The notes: generated from the letters alone by a model not told the origin. A stretch of 41,485 nt of DNA from Clostridium sp. (GCA_012517995.1 JAAYTS010000075.1:1-41485); one strand, 5' to 3'. Counted from the stretch's first letter, positions 1-9,824 are shown. Numbers and translations: made by a program.

Positions 1-83
1 CAATGAGAGCCATTGAAACAGAGCACCAAGTTGAAAAAGTTGGAGCTGAACTTAGAAAAATGATGAGTTGGTTAAAAAAATAA
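1..83 (+). CDS. ilvC: Ketol-acid reductoisomerase, C-terminal end only (partial)
   Basis: Only the last 26 codons lie in the window, in the frame beginning at base 3 and ending with TAA at 81-83. The peptide ends in VGAELRKMMSWLKK, which resembles the C-terminal helix of class I ketol-acid reductoisomerases (a VG-x-x-LR-x-MM-pattern before the end). IlvC reduces and isomerises acetohydroxy acids in valine, leucine and isoleucine synthesis. The leuA and cimA genes that follow on the same strand support the call, since ilv and leu genes are commonly clustered. The identification rests on a short tail plus context, so another enzyme is possible but less likely. Confidence 0.72.
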   Translation, partial: MRAIETEHQVEKVGAELRKMMSWLKK

Positions 84-93
84 AAATATAAAG

Positions 94-125
94 GTTTGCG
101 AAGAAACATTCTTTTCTTCGCAAAC
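94..125 (+). terminator. Hairpin after ilvC, imperfect terminator
   Basis: A perfect 12-bp stem (94-105 pairing with 114-125) with an 8-base loop follows the ilvC stop by 10 bases. The usual uninterrupted T run is missing: the stem is followed by TAATAAGAAAAC and only then by six Ts. It could be a weak terminator or an mRNA-stabilising processing hairpin between ilvC and leuA. No T-box or other leader signature was seen in 84-246. Confidence 0.5.
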
Positions 126-246
126 TAATAAGAAAACTTTTTTAGGCTTAAATTATAAGAAAGTACTTATATAACTTAATTTTAAATAAAATACATAAAG
201 CTATTTATAAATATGAGATTGAAAGTGTGAGAATGGAGGTATCTAT

Positions 247-1776
247 ATGTCAAAGAGAATAAAGATATTTGATACAACACTAAGGGATGGAGAACAAACA
301 CCGGGGGTTAATTTAAATATTAATGAAAAATTGGAGATTGCAAAACAACTAGAAAAGCTAGGAGTAGATATTATTGAAGCTGGGTTTGCCATTGCTTCTC
401 CTGGAGATTTTAAAGCAGTTAAAGCAGTTGCAGAAAATATAAAAGATGCTACTGTTGCAAGCCTTGCAAGAGCGCTGGAAAAAGATATTGACAGGGCATG
501 GGAAGCGGTTAAAGGTGCGCAAAACCCTTTAATTCATACTTTTATTGCAACTTCAGATATTCATATGAAGTATAAGCTTAAAATGTCTGAAGAAGAAGTG
601 GTTGATAGAGCTGTAAAAATGGTTAAATACGCTAAAAAATATTGTAATAATGTTGAGTTTTCGGCAGAAGATGCCAGCAGAACCAGACCAGAATTTTTAT
701 TTAAAGTTTTAGAAAAAGTTATAGATGCAGGAGCTGTTGTTGTTAATATACCTGATACTGTAGGTTATGCAACTCCAGTTGAATTTGGTAATTTGATAAA
801 AGCAATCAAAGAAAATGTGCCAAACATTGACAAAGCAGATATTAGTGTTCACTGTCATAATGACTTGGGATTGGCTGTAGCAAATTCATTAGCTGCTATA
901 TTAAACGGGGCAACTCAGATAGAATGTACAGTAAATGGTCTAGGTGAAAGGGCGGGTAATGCATCAGTTGAAGAAATAATAATGGGATTAGAGACAAGAA
1001 AGGATTTTTACAATATAGGTCATAACTTTGATACAACACAGATATACAGAACAAGTAAATTGGTTTCAAGCTTAACTGGTATTAAAGTTCAGCCTAATAA
1101 AGCAATAGTGGGTTCTAATGCCTTTGCCCATGAGTCAGGAATTCACCAGCATGGGGTTTTGGCTGAAAAAACCACATATGAGATAATGACCCCTGAATCC
1201 ATTGGGCTTTCTCAAAACAGAATGGTACTAGGTAAGCTTTCAGGGCGACATGCCTTTGAAGACAGACTTAAAGAACTTGGATATACCAACTTAGCTCAAG
1301 AGGATATACAAAAATTCTTTGAAATGTTTAAAAATTTGGCAGACAGAAAGAAAACTGTTTCAGACAGGGATATTGAAGCATTGATAGAAGCAAAAGTTTC
1401 AAAAGTTCCTGAAATATATGAGTTGGAAAGTTTTCAGATTACCAGCGGAAACAAAAGTGTTTCTACTGCTACCATTTCTCTTAAAAGAAATGAAGAAATC
1501 ATTACAGAGGCTGCAACAGGTGATGGACCTATAGATGCTGCATTTAATGCAATGGAAAGGGTAGTAGGGATAAGTTTTAAACTTGAGGATTACTCTTTAG
1601 ACTCTGTAACAGAAGGAAAAGATGCACTAGGTGAGGTTACAGTAAAAATTTCCAAAGATGATATAGCAGTATTAGGACGCGGAATAAGCACTGACGTTAT
1701 AGAGGCCAGTATAAGAGCATACTTGAATGCAATTAACAAGATCATAAGTGAAGGAGAAGTTTTAGGAGGGAAGTAA
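247..1776 (+). CDS. leuA: 2-isopropylmalate synthase
   Basis: This enzyme condenses acetyl-CoA with 2-oxoisovalerate, the first committed step of leucine synthesis in the cytosol. The 509-aa length is normal. The catalytic TIM barrel begins with the [12 protein letters not shown] signature (Arg13 and Asp14), the metal-binding HCHND motif supplies His202 and His204, and [10 protein letters not shown] lies at 231-240. The C-terminal third (about 365-505) is the LeuA allosteric domain, normally the site of leucine feedback. The ATG follows GGAGGT by seven bases. It precedes cimA by two bases, so the two are co-translated. Homocitrate synthase is less likely because the barrel sequence and full regulatory domain fit the LeuA type 1 family. 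Confidence 0.95.
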   Translation: MSKRIKIFDTTLRDGEQTPGVNLNINEKLEIAKQLEKLGVDIIEAGFAIASPGDFKAVKAVAENIKDATVASLARALEKDIDRAWEAVKGAQNPLIHTFIATSDIHMKYKLKMSEEEVVDRAVKMVKYAKKYCNNVEFSAEDASRTRPEFLFKVLEKVIDAGAVVVNIPDTVGYATPVEFGNLIKAIKENVPNIDKADISVHCHNDLGLAVANSLAAILNGATQIECTVNGLGERAGNASVEEIIMGLETRKDFYNIGHNFDTTQIYRTSKLVSSLTGIKVQPNKAIVGSNAFAHESGIHQHGVLAEKTTYEIMTPESIGLSQNRMVLGKLSGRHAFEDRLKELGYTNLAQEDIQKFFEMFKNLADRKKTVSDRDIEALIEAKVSKVPEIYELESFQITSGNKSVSTATISLKRNEEIITEAATGDGPIDAAFNAMERVVGISFKLEDYSLDSVTEGKDALGEVTVKISKDDIAVLGRGISTDVIEASIRAYLNAINKIISEGEVLGGK

Positions 1777-1778
1777 AC

Positions 1779-3347
1779 TTGAAAAAAATTTATATATATG
1801 ACTCTATCCTTCGGGATGGTGCTCAGGCACAAGGAATTTCCTTTAGTGTTGAGGATAAATTAAAAATTGTTAAAAAATTAGACAGTATGGGTGTAAGTTA
1901 TATCGAAGCGGGAAATCCAGGCTCTAACCCTAAGGATTTGGAATTTTTTGAAAGGGTGAAAAAACTAAATCTTAAAAATTCAAAGATTGTAGCTTTTGGA
2001 AGTACCCGCAGGGTTAATGTGTCTGTGGAGGAAGATGCAAATGTCCAATCTCTTTTAAAGGCAGACACCCCTGCTGTGGCAATATTTGGGAAGAGTTGGG
2101 GGTTTCAAGTTACAGAAATTTTAAGAACCACATTAGAAGAAAACCTAAGTATGATTCGTGATACAGTGGCTTTCTTTAAAAGCAAGAATAAAGAAGTAAT
2201 ATATGATGCGGAGCATTTTTTTGATGGTTACAAATCAGATGCTGAATATGCCATGAAGACACTTAAAGCTGCCTCAGAGGGAGGTGCTGACTGCTTGTGT
2301 CTTTGCGATACAAATGGAGGAACATTTCCAGACGAGATATATGAAATAACATCTAAAGTGGTAAAAGAGTTTAAAGAAGACATTGGCATACACTGTCATA
2401 ATGATACTGGCATGGCAGTTGCAAATTCAATTATGGCAGTTAAGGCAGGGGCTGTCCAGGTGCAGGGCACTATGAATGGTTATGGAGAAAGAACAGGTAA
2501 TGCAAACCTAACCACAATAATACCTAATTTACAGCTAAAGCTTGGATACAGCTGTATATCTGAAGATAGCATTTTGCATTTTACAACAATTGCTAAATAC
2601 ATTAGTGAAATTGCCAATGTTTTGCATGACGACAGGGCTCCTTATGTTGGTAATTATGCCTTTGCCCACAAAGCAGGTATGCATGCCGATGCTGTAAATA
2701 AAAACCCAACCACATACGAACATATAGCTCCTGAAACTGTTGGAAATGCAAGAATGTTCTTAATATCTGAGGTTGCAGGAAGGAGTGCACTATTAAACTT
2801 TATTAATACATTTGATGAAACCATTACCAAAGATTCACCTTATACTAAAAAGATATTGGAAAAAGTCAAGGAAATGGAATTTGAAGGCTATCAATATGAG
2901 GGAGCAGAGGGTTCTTTAGAACTTATTGTGCGTAAGATATTGGGTAAATATAAATCCCACTTTGACTTAGGAGAGTTTAAAGTGATGGTAAATGAGCCTT
3001 CCATCAGCAGTGCCAACTCTTCTGCAATAATAAAAATCAGTGTTGACGAGCAGGAAGAAATGACAGCAGCTGAAGGAGATGGTCCGGTAAATGCTTTGGA
3101 CAATGCTCTAAGAAAAGCTTTAGAGAGATTTTACCCTCAGATAAAGAATATGAAACTTACAGACTACAAGGTAAGGGTACTTGATTCGGATTCTGCAACA
3201 GCTGCAAAAGTTAGAGTTTTAATAGAATCTACAGACGGAAAGGATGTATGGACAACAATTGGTGTATCAGCAGACATTATTGAAGCCAGCTGGCTGGCAC
3301 TTGTGGATTCAATTGAATATAAACTCATTAGAGATGAATTAAATTAG
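1779..3347 (+). CDS. cimA: (R)-citramalate synthase
   Basis: CimA condenses pyruvate with acetyl-CoA to citramalate, giving a threonine-independent route to 2-oxobutyrate for isoleucine. The 522-aa protein is a LeuA paralogue: DSILRDGAQAQG at the N-terminus (Arg12, Asp13), HCHNDTGMAVANS with His205 and His207, GYGERTGNA, and a C-terminal LeuA-type regulatory domain. The EHFFDGYK segment at 145-152 is typical of the citramalate synthase branch rather than of isopropylmalate synthase. Translation starts at TTG 1779, eleven bases after the AGGAGGG ribosome site begins to end inside leuA. It is tightly coupled to leuA. Feedback by isoleucine is expected for the family but is not shown here. Confidence 0.92.
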   Translation: MKKIYIYDSILRDGAQAQGISFSVEDKLKIVKKLDSMGVSYIEAGNPGSNPKDLEFFERVKKLNLKNSKIVAFGSTRRVNVSVEEDANVQSLLKADTPAVAIFGKSWGFQVTEILRTTLEENLSMIRDTVAFFKSKNKEVIYDAEHFFDGYKSDAEYAMKTLKAASEGGADCLCLCDTNGGTFPDEIYEITSKVVKEFKEDIGIHCHNDTGMAVANSIMAVKAGAVQVQGTMNGYGERTGNANLTTIIPNLQLKLGYSCISEDSILHFTTIAKYISEIANVLHDDRAPYVGNYAFAHKAGMHADAVNKNPTTYEHIAPETVGNARMFLISEVAGRSALLNFINTFDETITKDSPYTKKILEKVKEMEFEGYQYEGAEGSLELIVRKILGKYKSHFDLGEFKVMVNEPSISSANSSAIIKISVDEQEEMTAAEGDGPVNALDNALRKALERFYPQIKNMKLTDYKVRVLDSDSATAAKVRVLIESTDGKDVWTTIGVSADIIEASWLALVDSIEYKLIRDELN

Positions 3348-3354
3348 TTAAATG

Positions 3355-3397
3355 TTTAGACGGTCTTCTTTGTACTAAAACAGGGAGACCGTCTAAA
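3355..3397 (+). terminator. Rho-independent terminator of leuA-cimA
   Basis: A perfect 12-bp GC-containing stem (3355-3366 with 3386-3397) and a 19-base loop begin eight bases after the cimA stop. The stem is followed by a T-rich stretch (TATATTTAGTTGTATTTTT). It separates the amino-acid operon from sigI. Confidence 0.78.
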
Positions 3398-3406
3398 TAT
3401 ATTTAG

Positions 3407-3435
3407 TTGTATTTTTAAAAATTAACTGATATAAT
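3407..3435 (+). promoter_or_regulatory. SigA-type promoter of sigI
   Basis: TTGTAT (3407-3412), a 17-base spacer and TATAAT (3430-3435) preceded by TGA give an extended -10 promoter 55 bases upstream of the sigI start. This suggests housekeeping transcription of sigI, although an additional SigI-dependent promoter cannot be excluded by eye. Confidence 0.6.
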
Positions 3436-3489
3436 AGTGTTAAAGATTTTTATAATATTCTCTTCTTAAAGGATATAGGAGGCAAGTCT

Positions 3490-4194
3490 ATGCACCCTAG
3501 CATTATCAATCAAAAAGTTGAAAGAATTAAAGGTAGTAAGGAAGATATAAATAAGTTTACAGAAGAATACAAACCCTTTGTTGCAGCATGCGTTAAAAAA
3601 GTTGCTCAAAAGTATGGTTGTTGTAAATACGATAATGAGCTGAGTATAGGTCTTGCTGCCTTTGTTGAGTCTATTAATTTGTATAAATCTTCTCAAGGGA
3701 ATTTTTTATCTTTTTCCCAAGAGGCAATAAAAAAAAGTGTCATTGATTATTATAAAAAAGAAAGGAAATATCCAGAAACCCTTTTTTTAAAAGGCAACAA
3801 TGACAATGAAGAACTTGATTTTCCCACAGCAAAATTTTTAGAAGAATATTCTGAGGAAGAAGTGGGAGAATATCGGAGGCTGGAATTAGAACATCTTGGG
3901 GAACAACTTAAAGAATGGGATATATATTTTTTTGATCTCATTAAAGTGTCTCCTAAACAAAAAAGTACACGTCTTATGGTATCTCAAGTAGTAAGGTTTA
4001 TACTATCAAGAAGGGAAATATTGGATAAAACTATAAAAAGTAAGGTGCTGCCAATTGCTGATATAGAGAAGTATTTGAATATACCAAGGAAAAAAATAGA
4101 AGGGATGCAAAAATACATAATAGCTGTTTTGTTAATATATACAGAAGACTATAAGTTTATAAAGGAATATGTAAACTATATAAATGGAATGTAG
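3490..4194 (+). CDS. sigI: RNA polymerase sigma factor of the SigI family, no adjacent anti-sigma gene
   Basis: The 234-aa protein has the SigI layout. A sigma-70 region-2-like half (about 20-90) contains DNELSIGLAAFVESINLY and FLSFSQEAIKKSVIDYYKKE, for core binding and -10 recognition. A SigI-specific C-terminal domain ends in KYIIAVLLIYTEDYKFIKEY, and there is no classical region 4. In Bacillus SigI responds to heat. In cellulolytic clostridia several SigI copies are paired with membrane RsgI anti-sigma factors that sense polysaccharides. Here no rsgI follows: the gene is closed by a terminator and glgB runs the other way. Start ATG 3490 lies behind AGGAGG. Which signal and regulon it serves is unknown. 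Confidence 0.9.
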   Translation: MHPSIINQKVERIKGSKEDINKFTEEYKPFVAACVKKVAQKYGCCKYDNELSIGLAAFVESINLYKSSQGNFLSFSQEAIKKSVIDYYKKERKYPETLFLKGNNDNEELDFPTAKFLEEYSEEEVGEYRRLELEHLGEQLKEWDIYFFDLIKVSPKQKSTRLMVSQVVRFILSRREILDKTIKSKVLPIADIEKYLNIPRKKIEGMQKYIIAVLLIYTEDYKFIKEYVNYINGM

Positions 4195-4218
4195 CGATAA
4201 AAGCTTAATTAAAAAGCC

Positions 4219-4260
4219 AAAAGCCCTGATGTTTAGTTTAAACTAAGCCTCAGGGCTTTT
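4219..4260. terminator. Bidirectional terminator between sigI and glgB
   Basis: An 11-bp stem, AAAAGCCCTGA (4219-4229) with TCAGGGCTTTT (4250-4260), has an A tract on the left and a T tract on the right, so it can end transcription from both convergent genes. The loop itself holds a 14-base palindrome (TTAGTTTAAACTAA, 4232-4245), so the structure can form a stacked double hairpin. Confidence 0.85.
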
Positions 4261-4295
4261 TAGATACATTAAAAATAACACTCAATACTTTATAC

Positions 4296-6503
4296 TTACT
4301 TTAATTTAGGTCTTAACACTATAGTTGCCAGTGGTGGGACTGTCAGGCTTATGGAATATGGCTTGTTGTGATAAGATGAAGATTCAGCTTTTATAGGTTC
4401 AAAGTTTCCAACATTGCTTCCGCCATACTTTTCCCAATCACTGTTTAAAATTTCTATATATTCAGTATCAAAAGGTACTCCTATACGGTAATTATCATGT
4501 GGGACAGGTGTGAAATTACATAGGAATACCAAAGTATCACGCCAGTCCTTGCCCTTTCTTATAAAGGATACAATACTATGTTCTCTGTCATTGCAATCTA
4601 TCCACTCAAAACCTTCATAACTAAAATCAACTTCAAAGAGAGCTTTTTCATTTTTATAGAAATTATTAAGGTCTTTTACGTAAGTTTGCATTTTTTTGTG
4701 CATATCGTAATCAAGTAAAAACCAGTCTAAGCTTTGTTTATAATTCCATTCAATAAACTGTGCAAATTCGCCACCCATGAATAAAAGTTTCTTTCCAGGA
4801 TGCCCATACATATAACCATAGCTGGCACGAAGACCAGCAAATTTTTGCCAGTAGTCCCCGGGCATTTTTTCTATCATTGAGCATTTTCCATGCACCACTT
4901 CGTCATGAGAAAGAACTAGTACGAAATTTTCTGAAAAAGCATACATAAGTGAGAAAGTTATTAGGTCTTGATGGTGCTTGCGATATACAGAGTCCATACT
5001 CATATAGCGTAAAAAGTCATTCATCCAACCCATGTTCCACTTATAAGAAAATCCCAAACCTCCTACATAAGGGGGTTTTGTAACTAAAGCCCAGGAAGTG
5101 GATTCTTCAGCAACCATCATAACTCCAGGATAGTAACTGTACACTGTGGAATTTAATTGTCGCAAAAATTCTATAGCGTCCACATTTTCCTTTCCACCCC
5201 AGCGGTTTGGTATCCATTCACCGTCTTTTTTGCCGTAATCCAAGTACAGCATTGATGCAACTGCATCAACTCTAAGTCCGTCAATATGGTATTTTTCAAG
5301 CCAGAATAGTGCATTTGATATAAGAAAGTTTTTAACTTCAAGCCTTCCATAGTTGAATATATGAGTACCCCAGTCAGGATGTTCACCCTGCTTTTCATCG
5401 TAGTGCTCATAAAGTGCAGTTCCATCAAATCTTGCCAAACCGTGTCCATCCTTTGGAAAGTGTGCTGGCACCCAGTCAAGCAAGACACCTATTCCGTTTT
5501 GGTGGCATTTATCCACAAAATACATAAAGTCCTTTGGTTCGCCATATCTGCTTGTTGCAGCATAATAGCCTGTTATTTGATATCCCCAAGACCCGTCAAA
5601 GGGGTGTTCTGCTACAGGAAGGAGTTGAATATGTGTGTATCCCATCTCTTTCACATATTCCACCAATTCATCTGCAAGCTCCCTGTATGTATGAAATCCG
5701 TTTTCATCATTTGAGACTCTTTTCCATGACCCTAAATGGACTTCATATATAGAGACTGGTTTTTCAAAATTGTCTCCCCTATCTCTTGTTTTCATCCACT
5801 CATGGTCATTCCACTGGTAGTTTTCAATATCGTATACTATTGAAGCGGTATTTGGTCTTAGCTCGCAATAAAATGCATAAGGGTCGCTTTTGACATACAG
5901 CTCATCATGGGGAGTTTTAATTTCAAATTTGTATATATCCCCTTCTTTAATGCCAGGAATAAACAATTCCCAAATACCAGATGAACCTCTGGCTCTCATG
6001 GTATGCCTCCTGCCATCCCACTGATTAAAATCGCCAACAACACTTACCCGTTTTGCACAAGGAGCCCACACTGCAAATAAAGTACCTTGTATGCCATCTA
6101 TAGTCATTAGATGGGCACCTAATTTTTCGTATATTTTATGGTGATTGCCTTCGTTAAAAAGATGTAAATCAAAATCCGTCAACACAGGTAAGAAACAATA
6201 GGGATCATAGGTGGAAAATGTGTGTCCCGTATTATCTGTTACTTCTAAAATATACTTGAAAAAATCCGATTTGTCCTCTAATAATGCTTCGAAAAAACCC
6301 TTTTCATCCACCAAATCCATCTTATACTTTTTGTTGCTGGAAATATCCACAACATTTATTTCTTTGGCGTTTGGCAAAAAAGCTCGTACTACAATTGAGT
6401 TTTCATGTTCTAAGTGATGCATACCTAAAACACTAAAAGGATCTGGATGTTCAGCATTAATAACTCTTAAAACTTCATCATAATTTGCAGTTGTTTTTAC
6501 CAT
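4296..6503 (-). CDS. glgB: 1,4-alpha-glucan branching enzyme
   Basis: GlgB cuts alpha-1,4-glucan chains and rejoins them as alpha-1,6 branches during glycogen formation. The 735-aa protein has the long bacterial layout: an N1 module (about 1-110), a CBM48 domain (about 130-215, with [14 protein letters not shown]), a GH13 barrel (about 250-620) and a C-terminal beta domain. The GH13 regions are visible: DWVPAHFP (343-350), GLRVDAV with nucleophile Asp413, AEEST with acid/base Glu466, and LSHDEVVHG with Asp534. The ATG at 6503 follows GAGGT by seven bases on the minus strand. It is monocistronic and no other glg gene is in the window. The intact catalytic set argues for an active enzyme. Confidence 0.96.
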   Translation of the reverse strand: MVKTTANYDEVLRVINAEHPDPFSVLGMHHLEHENSIVVRAFLPNAKEINVVDISSNKKYKMDLVDEKGFFEALLEDKSDFFKYILEVTDNTGHTFSTYDPYCFLPVLTDFDLHLFNEGNHHKIYEKLGAHLMTIDGIQGTLFAVWAPCAKRVSVVGDFNQWDGRRHTMRARGSSGIWELFIPGIKEGDIYKFEIKTPHDELYVKSDPYAFYCELRPNTASIVYDIENYQWNDHEWMKTRDRGDNFEKPVSIYEVHLGSWKRVSNDENGFHTYRELADELVEYVKEMGYTHIQLLPVAEHPFDGSWGYQITGYYAATSRYGEPKDFMYFVDKCHQNGIGVLLDWVPAHFPKDGHGLARFDGTALYEHYDEKQGEHPDWGTHIFNYGRLEVKNFLISNALFWLEKYHIDGLRVDAVASMLYLDYGKKDGEWIPNRWGGKENVDAIEFLRQLNSTVYSYYPGVMMVAEESTSWALVTKPPYVGGLGFSYKWNMGWMNDFLRYMSMDSVYRKHHQDLITFSLMYAFSENFVLVLSHDEVVHGKCSMIEKMPGDYWQKFAGLRASYGYMYGHPGKKLLFMGGEFAQFIEWNYKQSLDWFLLDYDMHKKMQTYVKDLNNFYKNEKALFEVDFSYEGFEWIDCNDREHSIVSFIRKGKDWRDTLVFLCNFTPVPHDNYRIGVPFDTEYIEILNSDWEKYGGSNVGNFEPIKAESSSYHNKPYSISLTVPPLATIVLRPKLK

Positions 6504-6964
6504 AATTCATACCTCATTTTTTCTATTTTTTTTAGTATAAACATTATATTTTTTTATTATTAATATTAAAACAATCCAAATAATAAAGAATAACGTTTTG
6601 TTTGATAATAAAGGGACAAATAACTGATTTTTCATGAACAACTAGAGCTGGTTTGTTGACAAAACATCACAACACATTTAAATTTATTTAATACCAAATA
6701 TAATAATACCACATTTTAAGTGATTATTTCAAATATATTTTATTAATTTTTTATTTTATTTGCAAAAAATAATAAAATTTATTTAATTTTGTATGCTGGC
6801 ATTATTGTAAAATACACAGTAAATATTATATGCAGGGAAAATAAAAATATTCTATTACAAGAAGTATACTATATTATGTGGGTTTTGTGCAATATTTTTA
6901 TAGCTTTCATGGGATAAATGTTATAATAACTATAAATAATTTATATAATGAGGGGCTACTTAAC
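6504..6964. other. Divergent AT-rich intergenic region between glgB and nagA
   Basis: This 461-base spacer carries the 5' regions of two divergent genes. I see a TATAAT at 6922-6927, about 40 bases before the nagA start, but no good -35 in front of it. A TTGACA at 6656-6661 has only a weak partner (TAAATT at 6679-6684). No convincing glgB promoter, hairpin terminator or conserved RNA was recognised. The ORF that reads in from 6878 is the nagA frame extended upstream and has no ribosome site. Confidence 0.5.
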
Positions 6965-8113
6965 ATGATACTAATAAAAAATGGATTGGTATTTAATAAT
7001 AATGAAAACTTTGAGAAAAAAGATATATTAATTAAAAAAGATAAAATTACAGATATCAGAAATGATATATCTGAAAATGGATGTGAAGTTATAGATGCTG
7101 AAGGCTTTTTAGTTTTGCCAGGTTTTATTGATATACATACCCATGGGGGAATGGGTTATGACATAATGAATTCAAAATGCAAAGACCTTGACAGACTGTC
7201 ATGTTTTTTTGCATCAAAGGGGGTAACAGCCTTTTTGCCTGCAGTAATGACAGCTTCTATAGAAGATATGATAACTGCAGTAAGAAATATTAATCTATCA
7301 ATTAAAAACAAAACTTCCGGGGCAAAAATAATTGGCATTAATATGGAAGGACCATTTATCAGCTATAAATACAGGGGGGCACATCCGAAGGAGTACATAA
7401 TTTTGCCATCTGTCCAACTTTTAGAAAGGTTTATACAGGAGTCAGGAAACAATATAAAAATGGTGACAGTTGCTCCTGAGGTAGAAAACGCACTTTCCTT
7501 TATAAGTCATTTTAAAGAAAGGGGAATAGTTTTTTGTGCAGGACATACAGGAGCAGACTACAAAACGGCGGTGGAAGCTTTTGAAAAAGGATTTAGCCAT
7601 GTTACCCACCTTTTTAATGCTATGGCTGGTATTCACCATAGAAGTCCAAATCTTGCCATTGCAGCTTTAGAAAAGGAAAATATCACTGTAGAGCTTATTT
7701 GTGACGGGATTCACATTGACCCTGCGATTATAAAAATGGTTTTAAAATGTAAATCAGTAGATAATATAGTTTTAATAACAGATTCCATAATTACTGCAGG
7801 TGTTGAAAAGGGAAAATACCATTTTGCAGGAAAAGAAGTGTATATTGAAAATGGGGTGGCAAAACACAAAAATGAAGTGATAGCAGGAAGTACTGTTACT
7901 ATGATTGATATATTCAAAAATATGGTTCAAAGATGGGGTATTCCCATTGAAAACTGCATAAAAATGGCTTCTGCAAATGCTTCAAGAGCAATAGGACTTT
8001 TCCATAAAAAAGGAAGTCTTTCCTGTGGGAAGGATGCTGATATTATAATAATGGATAAAAAAATGAATTTACTTACAACAATAGTAGAAGGGAATATAGT
8101 GTATAAAGTTTAA
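6965..8113 (+). CDS. nagA: N-acetylglucosamine-6-phosphate deacetylase
   Basis: NagA removes acetate from GlcNAc-6-phosphate to give glucosamine-6-phosphate, used in amino-sugar catabolism and in recycling of wall components. The 382-aa amidohydrolase shows the expected motifs: GFIDIHTHGG (His58, His60), NMEGPF with metal ligand Glu128, CAGHTGA (His194), THLFNAM (His215), LICDGIH and ITDSI with catalytic Asp273. The frame is open from 6878, but I chose ATG 6965 because AGGGGC lies nine bases before it and family members start with this MILIKNG-like strand. No nagB or phosphotransferase gene lies next to it. It runs into a convergent GGDEF gene with only 12 bases between the stops. Confidence 0.92.
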   Translation: MILIKNGLVFNNNENFEKKDILIKKDKITDIRNDISENGCEVIDAEGFLVLPGFIDIHTHGGMGYDIMNSKCKDLDRLSCFFASKGVTAFLPAVMTASIEDMITAVRNINLSIKNKTSGAKIIGINMEGPFISYKYRGAHPKEYIILPSVQLLERFIQESGNNIKMVTVAPEVENALSFISHFKERGIVFCAGHTGADYKTAVEAFEKGFSHVTHLFNAMAGIHHRSPNLAIAALEKENITVELICDGIHIDPAIIKMVLKCKSVDNIVLITDSIITAGVEKGKYHFAGKEVYIENGVAKHKNEVIAGSTVTMIDIFKNMVQRWGIPIENCIKMASANASRAIGLFHKKGSLSCGKDADIIIMDKKMNLLTTIVEGNIVYKV

Positions 8114-8125
8114 ATACTATAAATG

Positions 8126-9343
8126 TTAGATTCCCATTTCCTTGGTATACAATTTGACACAGTTTCTGCCGGATTGTTTTGCTTTATAAAGAGCCACATC
8201 GGCAGTTTTTAAAAGAGTATTTTTGTTTGTTGCAAATATTGGGAAAGCACTAACTCCAAGGCTGCAAGTTATATTTGGAATCTGTATGTTGTTAATTTTA
8301 GGCATAGGTTCTGTAGCAACGGATTCCCTGATTCTTTCAGCAATTGACAAAGCAGTTCCGGTATCTGTAGCAGGCAAAATAGCTATAAATTCTTCTCCGC
8401 CGTATCTTGCCACTAAATCAGTTCTTCTAAGACATCTTAATATAACTTGGGAAAACACAACAAGCACTGCGTCACCAGCTGCATGACCGTATGTGTCATT
8501 AATGCGTTTGAAATGGTCAATGTCAAGCATAATAACACTTAGCTTACTTGAAGTTTCAATTTGATTTTCCAAGTACTGCTCAAGAAAACTTCTATTATAT
8601 AATTTAGTAAGTTTATCTGTAGTTGCCTTTTTATTAAGCTGATGAAGTGTTTTTTTACTGCTTATTATAGGTTTGGCAACTTCTATATATGATTTTAATT
8701 TAGATATAATTGTATCATCAAAAAAGTATCTTGATTTTGTATAAAGCTGTAATATTCCCAATGTGAGATTACCATTAGTTATTGGCAGACAAACATAACT
8801 TCCTGCTTTATGTTCCGAAAGCTGATAAGCACATGTTATATCAGTAGCAATATTTTTCACGTAACATTCACGTCCATATTTTATTAGAGGACAGTTTCTA
8901 GGTTCCATACGGCAAAGAGGCATTCTTTCATTTGTTATTCTTTGCCATGTAATATCATTAGCTGACCTGTCATTTCTATAAAATAATGTGACATGATTAA
9001 CTAAATGCATGTTTCTCACAAAAGTATACAAAGTTTCATATACTTCAATTTCAGAAGATGATCTATGTAAAACATCAGTGAAATTCTTGAAATTCTTCAA
9101 TTCTTTGGCATGAGCATGTTGTTTTGACAAAATACTCAATAAAATGCTTAAAATCACAACAATAACTATATATAGAATCCCAGAGTAAATAGTAGCAATC
9201 ATTGTAAAGCTTAACTTTACATTGTTATTGCACCAGTCAAAAACAATATAAGTAGGCACAGAGAGAGCTATAGCAGCAAGGATTGCTATAATTATTATAC
9301 TAAAGGTTCCTAAACGTTTTTTTAAAGGAGATTTTTTAAACAC
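8126..9343 (-). CDS. Membrane diguanylate cyclase, GAF-GGDEF
   Basis: The 405-aa protein has two predicted membrane helices (about 13-35 and 46-71), a GAF-like sensor region (about 95-215) and a GGDEF domain (about 240-400). The GGDEF domain has the active signature GGEEF (315-319) and the inhibitory I-site RRTD (306-309) exactly five residues before it. It probably makes c-di-GMP from two GTP at the inner membrane face, with product feedback. The sensor holds five spaced cysteines (144, 151, 160, 171, 185), with CPLIKYGREC in the middle, which could bind metal or sense redox. The start is GTG 9343 behind AAAGGG. The signal sensed is not evident, and no c-di-GMP effector gene is adjacent. Confidence 0.88.
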   Translation of the reverse strand: MFKKSPLKKRLGTFSIIIIAILAAIALSVPTYIVFDWCNNNVKLSFTMIATIYSGILYIVIVVILSILLSILSKQHAHAKELKNFKNFTDVLHRSSSEIEVYETLYTFVRNMHLVNHVTLFYRNDRSANDITWQRITNERMPLCRMEPRNCPLIKYGRECYVKNIATDITCAYQLSEHKAGSYVCLPITNGNLTLGILQLYTKSRYFFDDTIISKLKSYIEVAKPIISSKKTLHQLNKKATTDKLTKLYNRSFLEQYLENQIETSSKLSVIMLDIDHFKRINDTYGHAAGDAVLVVFSQVILRCLRRTDLVARYGGEEFIAILPATDTGTALSIAERIRESVATEPMPKINNIQIPNITCSLGVSAFPIFATNKNTLLKTADVALYKAKQSGRNCVKLYTKEMGI

Positions 9344-9791
9344 ATCATCACCCTTTCCATAAGGATGTTAGCATTACAAATTAGCTAAATGCTTACAAAA
9401 ATGTGAAGTACATATGCGTTTGGTTAATTAGTAGCGGATAACTTGTAATGATTAATTTTTAAAACCCGAAAGATGCTAAGAAAATCAAACACATAATTTT
9501 GTTTGATTTTATAAAAGCAACTAAAACATTAACTCCCCCAAAATGATACTTGCCATTGTATTTATCTATTCAATATAAAATTTTTATGTACTACATACTA
9601 TATAATATATAATATCACACAACTTGATTTTTGGGAACAGTTTTATAAAACCATTATATAGAAATTATTTTCAAAGCATTGAATAAGAAGCTTTTCAGCA
9701 ATAATTATTTAGCAATAAAATTTTTTATTTTCATAATATATATCGGCAAGTTTTATTATTTTTTTATTTTAGGACAAAACAAAAAAATAAG
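9344..9791. other. Intergenic region upstream of rpsF
   Basis: About 450 bases of very AT-rich sequence lie between the divergent GGDEF and rpsF genes. Apart from the rpsF promoter and leader at its right end, annotated separately, I found no ORF with a ribosome site, no strong inverted repeat and no RNA gene. It must hold the promoter of the GGDEF gene, but I could not pick one with confidence. Confidence 0.4.
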
Positions 9792-9820
9792 TTGCAATAC
9801 AGGTAATTATATGATATAAT
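9792..9820 (+). promoter_or_regulatory. Promoter of rpsF-ssb-rpsR
   Basis: TTGCAA (9792-9797), a 17-base spacer and TATAAT (9815-9820) with TGA in front form a strong extended -10 promoter. The predicted start near 9827 gives a leader of about 60 bases. Confidence 0.75.
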
Positions 9821-9824
9821 TTTA

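Noticed and set aside
84..246. Possible T-box or leucine leader peptide before leuA
   Set aside because: No T-box consensus, no run of leucine codons behind a ribosome site, and no terminator/antiterminator pair were found.
6878..6964. Upstream extension of nagA from ATG 6878
   Set aside because: No ribosome site, family N-terminus begins at ATG 6965, and the extension overlaps the likely -10 region.
8114..8125. Terminator between nagA and the GGDEF gene
   Set aside because: The two stop codons are 12 bases apart and no hairpin can be built there; transcripts probably overlap at their 3' ends.
9344..9791. AT-rich gap before rpsF as a replication origin
   Set aside because: Although rpsF-ssb-rpsR and dnaB lie near the origin in some Bacillota, I saw no cluster of DnaA boxes (TTATCCACA) and no dnaA or dnaN nearby.
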